DNA of 64,000 bases, taken from positions 186,001 through 250,000 of the forward strand of contig BOYI01000002.1 of the NCBI GenBank assembly GCA_019651435.1, read 5' to 3'. This document shows positions 57,606 to 64,000 of the stretch, one piece after another. Both the position numbers and the translations under genes were made by a program. Source of the stretch: Pelagibacteraceae bacterium. Its GTDB lineage: Bacteria > Pseudomonadota > Alphaproteobacteria > HIMB59. Numbering within the stretch: the stretch's first letter is position 1; each line of letters starts with the position of its first letter. A model generated the notes under the pieces. The model did no database searches. It saw nothing but the letters and a program-made list of their open reading frames with translations, and was not told where the DNA came from.

Positions 57606-58029
57606 TCAGCGCCTTTTTCGACGTTGACGATTTTTAAATCTTTAGTCTGTTTGATTTGAGTTTGAAGAATTTTATTTAAAGGATCACGCCCAAATATTTC
57701 TTAAATTGTTTTTGGCTTTTGGTTGCCTGATCTGTGTTGCCTTCGGTAATAGCAATTAAGGCTTCGCGTAAATGCTCTAACCCTTTTTGTTCATTGGATA
57801 ATTTATAACGCATATACGCTGCTCTTGGATAAATAAAGAGCTTGGTAAAAGCGTAAGAAAACAAAATTAATAAAACAAGAAAGGTAATAAAAACAAATAA
57901 GAATTGCACATTGGAATACTGAGTTGCCACATACCTAAGACTAAAGAAGATTGCCTGCATTATTAAAAAATAAAATAAGGAGCCATAACCAGAGACAAAA
58001 ATAATCAAAATAATTAAAAGACGGATCAT
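57602..58029 (-). CDS. hemY: HemY N-terminal-domain membrane protein, very short (frameshifted)
   Basis: The N-terminal 117 residues show two membrane helices and then LEHLREALIAITEGNTDQAT, the HemY_N pattern of a helical repeat after the anchors. The raw frame stops at 57676. A 1-nt shift near 57690 gives FGRDPLNKILQTQIKQTKDL then KIVNVEKGAD, stopping at 57602. This makes about 142 residues against about 400 or more in usual HemY, so the TPR array is absent. It overlaps the Mic60-like stop (TAATG), the conserved alphaproteobacterial pairing. It is convergent with the EamA gene. Confidence 0.7.
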
Positions 58030-58818
58030 TAAATCATGTTCTCCAAAAAGATCTGTTGGTTATTATAGGCTTGAGCTAATTCATAAGAAGACTTGAAAAA
58101 TATTTTTGATTAGACTGAGTTTTTCATATTCAATGAGGGCGAGATCATACTGTCTGTTCATTAACGCATTGATATAAGCTGCCATAGGAGTAGAAGTGTT
58201 TTTGGCAATATTAATTTCAAAAATATTTTCAATATTTTTTTTAACCAAGAAAAATTATTATTTTTCATAAACTCTTTTTGTACAAAACGTTTTTCACTTT
58301 GATTGTATTTGTTGGAGTAAATAAGTGTAATCTGGAATAGTTAAGAGCTCTTCAAATTTTTGATCATTAAAAAATAGATATTGATTTTGAAGTTTTTGAA
58401 TATTTTTATTTCGAATTTGTTGCTGATCAATGTTGGTAATAATTTGATTGATCGAAAAAATAAGCTCATATGCTTCATCGTTGGATAAAACAACTTGTTG
58501 TGGTGGCTCTGGGTTGAACGATCGTAGATTGAGGTATTTTTTGAACATTCTTTGCTAATTCTAAAATTAAAGACTCAAGGCGATCGACTTTAGCTTGTAG
58601 TTCTTGACTATTGGTATCTAAAACAGGCTTAACTCTTACTGAATATCGGGGACTACGGTTTCATTTTAATTTGCTTGCTTTGTAGTTTGAAAGGTCAGAA
58701 TGTTATTTTGGTAGAAGTAGCCTCCCCCTCCTGCCACGATTATAAATAAGACGATTAGAAGAAAAAGATTTCGTTGTAGAAAACTTTTTTTACTGTCATT
58801 TTTTTGATTTTCAGACAT
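58029..58818 (-). CDS. Mic60/mitofilin-like inner membrane protein (heavily frameshifted)
   Basis: From ATG 58818 (SENQKNDSKKSFLQR) a single membrane helix LFLLIVLFIIVAGGGGYFY is followed, across frames, by a coiled coil ELQAKVDRLESLILELAKNV. Next comes SNDEAYELIFSINQIITNID, then a C-terminal helical part SWLKKNIENIFEIN and MAAYINALMNRQYDLALIEY. Architecture and its position directly before HemY-N match the alphaproteobacterial mitofilin family, which shapes intracytoplasmic membranes and ties the envelope together. At least three indels (58655-58700, 58555, 58170-58260) break it. Total about 262 residues, short for the family. hemC and hemD, usually upstream, are absent. Confidence 0.65.
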
Positions 58819-58847
58819 TCAATAAGAATCTATATTTTTTTATAATA

Positions 58848-59866
58848 ATGAAAGTTTTAGCAATAGAAAGTTCTTGTGATGATACCTCCTTCGCCATTGT
58901 AAATGATGATAAAAGTGTTGAGTTTCTTGAAACAATTAATCATAGGAAATTTCATAAAGATCATGGCGGCGTAGTACCCGAAATGGCAGCACGACAGCAC
59001 CTAGATATCATGGATCATTTATCAAAATTTCAAAAAAAAATAAATTTTGCCAAAATTGATGCGATTGCTTCAACTTATGGACCAGGATTAATTGGTGGAC
59101 TAATTGTAGGATCATCTTTTGCAAAAGGTTTGGCCCTTTCCCATCAAAAAAAAATTATTCCCATCAATCACCTACAAGCACATTTATTATCGCCTCGTCT
59201 TGTCTCTGAAGCTATCGTTTCCTTATTTATGTTTACTTGTATCTGGGGGAAATACAGCACTCGTTCTTGTGAAAAGTGCTAAAAAATTTATTACTCTTGG
59301 TTCAACCATTGATGACTCTGCAGGTGAGTGTTTTGATAAAGTGGCAAAAGCAATGGGGTTAGGATACCCTGGTGGGCCAGAATTGAAAAATTAGCATTAG
59401 GTGGGGATCCATCTACTTTTAATTTGCCCCAGCCTTTATCAAAAGTAAAAGACTGTAATTTTTCTTTTTCTGGATTAAAGACTTCAGCTATTCAAGTCAT
59501 CAAAAATAATAAATTACAAAAAAAGTTTTTGAGAAATTTTTCTGCTTCTTTTCAATTTACAGTCGGTGAGATTTTTCTAAATAAAATTATTAAATGCCTT
59601 TGCTGAGCTCATAAAAAAAGAAAATAAAAATTAAAGATTTTTCTATTTGTGGTGGCGTTGCTGCTAATCAGTACGTTAACGGCCTTTTAAAAAACTTTAT
59701 TGAAGATAAGGGCATTGATTATCATCAAGTGCCCATGGCGTATTGCACGGACAATGCTGCGATGATTGGTTGGAATGCAATTGAAATTTTAAAATCTAGT
59801 AAAAATAAATTTAATAATTACAATGTGAGGCCTAGCCCTAATACACTTATTCATGAAAACTTCTAA
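58848..59866 (+). CDS. tsaD: tRNA t6A transferase subunit TsaD (several frameshifts)
   Basis: TsaD transfers the threonylcarbamoyl group to A37 of tRNA. The start [18 protein letters not shown] is canonical. Metal-binding histidines are in NHLQAHLLS. Motifs continue across shifted frames: [48 protein letters not shown], then [12 protein letters not shown] and [13 protein letters not shown]. Breaks lie near 59225, 59385 and 59598-59630. The reconstructed length of about 340 residues is normal. TsaD is essential in most bacteria, so the breaks are probably sequence errors. Its substrate modification feeds MtaB, also in this window. Confidence 0.94.
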
Positions 59867-60274
59867 AAATTATTGGTTAATGAAATCTGAACCTGAGACT
59901 TGGTCATGGGAGCAACAAAAAAAGAAAAAAGTAGAACATTGGGATGGTGTTCGAAATTATCAGGCAGCTAACTATATGAAACAGATGAAAAAAGGAGATG
60001 AATGTTTGTTTTATAGCTCTGTCTCTGAAAAAGCCATTAAAGGAATTATGAGAGTGGTTAAAGAGTATTACCCTGATCACAGACTGATAAAAAAGGAATT
60101 TTTGGAATGGTTGATGTAAAATATGTAAAAGATTTAAATGAGGTTTACTTAGCAGAAATTAAAGCCGATCCTTTTTTTGATGATTTTCCTTTAGTTAAAC
60201 AGTCTCGATTAAGTGTGATGCCTGTGAAATTGAACCAATGGAAGAAATTAATTAAGATGAGTGAAAAAAAATGA
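59853..60274 (+). CDS. EVE domain protein (one frameshift)
   Basis: EVE-domain proteins bind modified bases in nucleic acid. The N-terminus [19 protein letters not shown] and [20 protein letters not shown] with [20 protein letters not shown] is diagnostic. The raw frame ends at 60119; a shift near 60100 gives [20 protein letters not shown] and [19 protein letters not shown], the normal ending. About 140 residues. It overlaps tsaD by 14 bp and acs by 4 bp (ATGA). Confidence 0.92.
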
Positions 60275-62187
60275 AAGACTTTCCTTTATCTAATCCACTG
60301 CTCACTCAAGAACAATATGATCAAATGTATGCTGAGTCTTTTAGTAATAAAGAACAGTTTTGGTCAAAAATTGCCAAATCTCAAGTCACTTGGTTTAAAG
60401 ATTTCACTAAAGTTAAAAATACCAACTACGAGGGAGATGTTTCTATTAAGTGGTTTGAAGATGGAGAATTAAACGTTTGTTATAACTGTGTGGATCGACA
60501 TGCTGAGCAAAGACCTGATGATACGGCCATTATTTGGGAGGGAGATGATCCTAGCCAATCAAAAACTTATACCTATAAAGAATTACAAAGTGAGGTCAGT
60601 CGATTTGCCAATGTTCTCAAAAAACTTGGGGTGAAAAAAGGTGATCGCGTAACAATTTATTTAACTATGATTCCTGAAGTTGCATTTGCTATGTTGGCTT
60701 GTGCAAGAATAGGTGCAATACATTCAGTAATCTTTGGAGGCTTTGCACCAGAGTCAATTGCAGGACGTATCAAAGATTGTAAATCTCAATTTGTAATTAC
60801 TGCTGATGAAGGTGTTCGAGGTGGAAAAATAATTCCACTAAAAAAATATATTAATACAGCTTTAGAGAGTTGTGATAGTTCTATAAAAACTCTTGTTATT
60901 CGATATACAAATACTCAAGACGAGCTACATAAAGATAATAATTTTTATTATGATGAATTAGTTAAAGAAGTTGATGATCAATGTGAATGTGTATCAATGA
61001 ATGCAGAAGATCCTCTTTTCATTTTATATACATCTGGTTCTACAGGTAAGCCAAAAGGTGTTCTTCATACTACAGGAGGATATTTAGTTTATGCCTCATT
61101 TACGCATAAGTACTCTTTTGACTATCATCCAGGAGATGTTTATTGGTGTACCGCTGATGCTGGTTGGATTACAGGACACTCTTATTCAGTTTATGGTCCG
61201 CTTGCAAACGGAGGTAAAACATTATTGTTTGAAGGCGTGCCTAACTATCCTGACTTTTCTCGATTTTGGGAAGTTTGTGATAAATACAAAGTTAATATTT
61301 TTTACACAGCGCCAACTGTATTAAGATCTTTAATGAAAGAGGGAAACTCTTTTATTGAAAAATGTGATTTAAGTTCTTTGAGAATTTTAGGAACAGTTGG
61401 TGAACCAATTAATCCTGAAGCTTGGAATTGGTATTCATCGATAGTTGGTAAAGATAAATGTCCTGTTATTGATACATGGTGGCAAACAGAAACAGGAGGA
61501 CATTTAATTTCTCCCATACCAGGTGTCACTAAACTTAAACCTGGAAGTGCAACACAACCCTATTTTGGAATTGAAGCTGCAATTGTAGATGATAATGGAA
61601 ATATTTTAGAGGGAGAATGTGAGGGCAAGCTTTGCATTTTAGATAGTTGGCCTGGTCAAATGAGAACAGTTTATGGAGATCATCAGCGTTTTATTGATAC
61701 TTATTTTAGTCAATTTAAAGGAAAATATTTTACTGGCGATGGATGTCGTAGAGATAAAGATGGTTTTTATTGGATAACAGGGAGAGTTGATGATTGTATT
61801 AATGTATCAGGTCACTTACTTGGCACTGCTGAAATTGAAAGTGCCTTTGTAGAGCATGAACTCGTCTCTGAAGCAGCTGTTGTAGGATATCCTCACGATA
61901 TTAAAGGCCAGGGAATTTATGCATATGTCACTACTAATACGGGAGTTGAAGTTAGTGATGAATTAAAAAAAGAACTTATACAATGGATACGACAAAAAAT
62001 TGGGCCTATTGCTACACCTGATAAAATACAATTTTCACCAGGACTACCAAAAACAAGATCAGGGAAAATCATGAGAAGAATTCTTCGTAAAATCGCATCA
62101 AATGAGGAAGATCAATTAGGTGATACTTCAACTTTAGCAGATCCTGGAGTGGTGCAATCTTTAATAGACGGGTCTAAAGATATCTAA
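60271..62187 (+). CDS. acs: acetyl-CoA synthetase
   Basis: Acs makes acetyl-CoA from acetate, ATP and CoA via acetyl-AMP. The protein is 638 residues with an uninterrupted frame. The adenylate-forming motif is [16 protein letters not shown]; the binding pocket residues lie in [12 protein letters not shown]; the hinge and A8 region is [13 protein letters not shown] with [13 protein letters not shown]; and the C-terminal lysine subject to acetylation control is in [17 protein letters not shown]. An intact 1.9-kb gene in this window shows that error density is uneven. Confidence 0.98.
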   Translation: MKDFPLSNPLLTQEQYDQMYAESFSNKEQFWSKIAKSQVTWFKDFTKVKNTNYEGDVSIKWFEDGELNVCYNCVDRHAEQRPDDTAIIWEGDDPSQSKTYTYKELQSEVSRFANVLKKLGVKKGDRVTIYLTMIPEVAFAMLACARIGAIHSVIFGGFAPESIAGRIKDCKSQFVITADEGVRGGKIIPLKKYINTALESCDSSIKTLVIRYTNTQDELHKDNNFYYDELVKEVDDQCECVSMNAEDPLFILYTSGSTGKPKGVLHTTGGYLVYASFTHKYSFDYHPGDVYWCTADAGWITGHSYSVYGPLANGGKTLLFEGVPNYPDFSRFWEVCDKYKVNIFYTAPTVLRSLMKEGNSFIEKCDLSSLRILGTVGEPINPEAWNWYSSIVGKDKCPVIDTWWQTETGGHLISPIPGVTKLKPGSATQPYFGIEAAIVDDNGNILEGECEGKLCILDSWPGQMRTVYGDHQRFIDTYFSQFKGKYFTGDGCRRDKDGFYWITGRVDDCINVSGHLLGTAEIESAFVEHELVSEAAVVGYPHDIKGQGIYAYVTTNTGVEVSDELKKELIQWIRQKIGPIATPDKIQFSPGLPKTRSGKIMRRILRKIASNEEDQLGDTSTLADPGVVQSLIDGSKDI

Positions 62188-63355
62188 TCAATCAGATATT
62201 GCTAATTTATATCAATCGATAAAACGTATTGATGAAGGCGGCAGCATTGACGCTGCAGTTGAAAAATTTGATCCTATTAAAAGAGGATTTTTATTCTTAG
62301 CGATCCAAGAGTATTATCGCAATTTTGAAAATTTTTATCTTTTGCTCAAAAAATATATAAGTGACAAAACCCCCAAGAATATTTTAATTATTCTTAAAAT
62401 AAATTTAGTACTCATTTTTTTTTCCAAGAAACCCGAACATGCAATAGTTCATGATGCTGTAGAATTTTCAAAACAATTTGATAAATCCAAACTCATTAAT
62501 GCTGTTTTAAGAAATATTCTTCGAGATCAAGAAAATTTAACATTAGAAAAAAATCTTCCTGATAATTTTCAAAAAATTTTAGATAAAATATTTTCTAGTA
62601 ATAAAATTAGAGAATATCTATACCAAACCTTTTTTACAAAACCTGTAGATTATCAAATTAGCCTAAACGATCACAAAGAAGCTATTTATGAAAAAAGAGT
62701 TCTGCCATTTAAATCAAAATTGTTAAAAAATTGTTTTGTTCAAGATATTGGAAATTATGAAGTCATTCATACAACTCATCAATTTTTTCAATCAAAAAAA
62801 ATACTTGATGTATGTTCTGCCCCTGGGGGCAAATCTATACTTTTACACTCTTTAGGATATGAGGTGGATTGTATTGATAAGTCTAATTCTCAAATCATTA
62901 AATTTAAACAAAATCTAAAAAGATTGGGCCTAAATATAAAAATTCAAAAAAAAGATTTTTTAAAATTAACAAAGAATCAAAATATTCCGTCTATTCTTTT
63001 AGATGCCCCGTGCAGTGCCCTTGGAACTTTCCGCCGTAATCCTGATGTTGCATCAAAAATCAATCAATCAAAACTGAAACGAAACCAAAAAATTCAAATA
63101 CAAATGCTCGACAAAGCAATTAACATTTTAGATGATAATGGGATAATTGTTTATATTGTATGCTCTTTTCATCCCTTTGAGACAATCAATGTCATTGATA
63201 AAATTGCTCAAAAACATAAGAATATCCGTACACTTAGTTTACAGTCTGATAAAATGATAAAAAGACAGAATGGATATTTTATCAATCCACTCAAATTCAA
63301 AGAATTAGGTGGCTCTGATATATTTTTTGTATCGGTATTAGAAAAAACAAAATGA
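62180..63355 (+). CDS. rsmB: 16S rRNA (cytosine-C5) methyltransferase RsmB family (start not found)
   Basis: RsmB methylates C967 of 16S rRNA. The N-terminal NusB-like helical domain starts around [20 protein letters not shown]. The catalytic part shows [19 protein letters not shown] (SAM site), [17 protein letters not shown] and [10 protein letters not shown], the last two holding the catalytic cysteines. In this frame a stop stands at 62165-62167, and the next standard start codon is TTG 62342, which would cut the NusB domain. Either a non-standard start near 62180 is used or an indel hides the start. The stop overlaps the rpe ATG. Confidence 0.9.
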   Translation: MSNQSDIANLYQSIKRIDEGGSIDAAVEKFDPIKRGFLFLAIQEYYRNFENFYLLLKKYISDKTPKNILIILKINLVLIFFSKKPEHAIVHDAVEFSKQFDKSKLINAVLRNILRDQENLTLEKNLPDNFQKILDKIFSSNKIREYLYQTFFTKPVDYQISLNDHKEAIYEKRVLPFKSKLLKNCFVQDIGNYEVIHTTHQFFQSKKILDVCSAPGGKSILLHSLGYEVDCIDKSNSQIIKFKQNLKRLGLNIKIQKKDFLKLTKNQNIPSILLDAPCSALGTFRRNPDVASKINQSKLKRNQKIQIQMLDKAINILDDNGIIVYIVCSFHPFETINVIDKIAQKHKNIRTLSLQSDKMIKRQNGYFINPLKFKELGGSDIFFVSVLEKTK

Positions 63356-64000
63356 ACATTACAATATCACCTTCCATCCTTGGCGGTTCTTTTGCAAATA
63401 TGCAAGATACAGTCAAACTAATTGATCAGTCTAAGGCTGAATATATTCATTTTGATGTAATGGATGGGGATTTTGTTCCTAACTTAACTTTTGGGCCACA
63501 ATTTATTTCAAATGTTCGCCAATATTCAAAGAAGATCTTTGATGTTCACTTAATGATCAATCGTGTTGGAAAATTTCTTGATGACTATGTCAAAGCTGGC
63601 TCAGATATAATTACTTTTCATTTAGAAATAGATGAAAATATAAAAGAATTAATCTCTAAAATTAAAACAAATAATATTAAATGTGGAATTGCTATTAAAC
63701 CAGCAACTCCTTGGGAAGACCTTAAACCTTATCTTAATGATATTGATCAAATTATAATTATGACTGTTGAGCCAGGCTTTGGTGGCCAAAAATTTATGGA
63801 AGATCAATTATTAAAAATAAATCAATTAAAAAACTATATTTCCAACAATCAACTTCATATTGATTTAGAGGTTGATGGTGGGGTTAATTATGAAACAGGA
63901 AAAAAATGTGTTGATGCTGGGGCTAATATTTTAGTTGCTGGATCTTTTTTATTTAAACAAGAAAATTTAACTCAAGCATCTAATCAACTATATGATTTTT
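63352..64000 (+). CDS. rpe: ribulose-phosphate 3-epimerase (partial at window end)
   Basis: Rpe interconverts ribulose 5-phosphate and xylulose 5-phosphate in the pentose phosphate pathway. The start is [19 protein letters not shown]; metal and catalytic residues lie in HFDVMDGDFVPNLTFGP, DVHLMI, MTVEPGFGGQKF and LEVDGGVN. About 216 residues are present, so only the last few are lost beyond 64000. It overlaps rsmB (ATGA); rsmB-rpe linkage is frequent in alphaproteobacteria. Confidence 0.96.
   Translation, partial: MNITISPSILGGSFANMQDTVKLIDQSKAEYIHFDVMDGDFVPNLTFGPQFISNVRQYSKKIFDVHLMINRVGKFLDDYVKAGSDIITFHLEIDENIKELISKIKTNNIKCGIAIKPATPWEDLKPYLNDIDQIIIMTVEPGFGGQKFMEDQLLKINQLKNYISNNQLHIDLEVDGGVNYETGKKCVDAGANILVAGSFLFKQENLTQASNQLYDF

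Noticed and set aside
1-64000. Alternative genetic code or stop-codon readthrough explaining broken genes
   Set aside because: Breaks are changes of frame, not a single recoded stop; intact genes use TAA, TAG and TGA as normal stops.

Overview
ORGANISM. The window is strongly A+T-rich and tightly packed, with many ATGA, TAATG and longer overlaps. Gene content and order are alphaproteobacterial: leuC-rplS-trmD-rimM-rpsP-ffh diverging from dapF-mtaB-ftsY, the cell-cycle regulator GcrA, a FYDLN-type zinc protein, a Suv3-like helicase with fdxA and carD, a full cytochrome c maturation (ccm) operon, a Mic60-like/HemY pair and an RpoE-ChrR pair. A low-GC planktonic (probably marine) alphaproteobacterium is the best guess from style; the exact clade cannot be fixed from this sequence.

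LAYOUT. 1-9.6 kb: leucine synthesis, translation and signal-recognition genes, dapF, mtaB, ftsY, yciB, pgk. 9.7-16.4 kb: gcrA, a tRNA-Arg(CCT) gene, recX, rpmF, the helicase/terB/fdxA/carD operon and a Lys/Ala-rich histone-like gene. 16.4-21.6 kb: ccmABCDEFGH. 21.6-27.1 kb: a polar amino-acid ABC transporter with an embedded FAD oxidoreductase, plus two bactofilins. 27.2-30.6 kb: yggT, folD, a small conserved ORF, a regulator and an MFS transporter. 30.6-50.6 kb: an accessory-looking surface and secretion locus. 51-64 kb: broken argG, an IalB-like protein, sigma factor/ChrR, DUF3429, phhB, a Tas-like reductase, yccA, an EamA permease, hemY-N/mic60, tsaD, an EVE protein, acs, rsmB and rpe (cut by the window end).

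MOST INTERESTING REGION. Between 30.6 and 50.6 kb lies a giant cell-surface protein of about 4,100 residues. It has an LEPR-XLL motif, DUF4347, about 19 VCBS/cadherin-like repeats, two inserted beta-propeller-like repeat blocks and cadherin-like (CADG) C-terminal domains. It is followed on the same strand by three membrane-fusion-type proteins: a soluble HlyD-like adaptor, a GAF-HlyD fusion and a site-2 protease (M50)-HlyD fusion with an intact zinc site. An unknown 305-residue protein follows. Divergent from the giant gene is a TolC-like lipoprotein whose reading frame continues, through indels, into a CADG-like domain and a SPOR domain. No ABC ATPase or RTX signal is visible in the locus, so it looks like an export or anchoring machine built around an M50 protein.

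DATA QUALITY. Many conserved genes (ffh, rpsP, pgk, recX, folD, tsaD, ccmG, ccmH, yccA, argG, the giant gene) are interrupted by 1-nt indels, often in or near homopolymers, while homology continues in the next frame. Most breaks are therefore probably consensus errors of the assembly rather than biology. Frameshifted genes are annotated here over their full reconstructed span.
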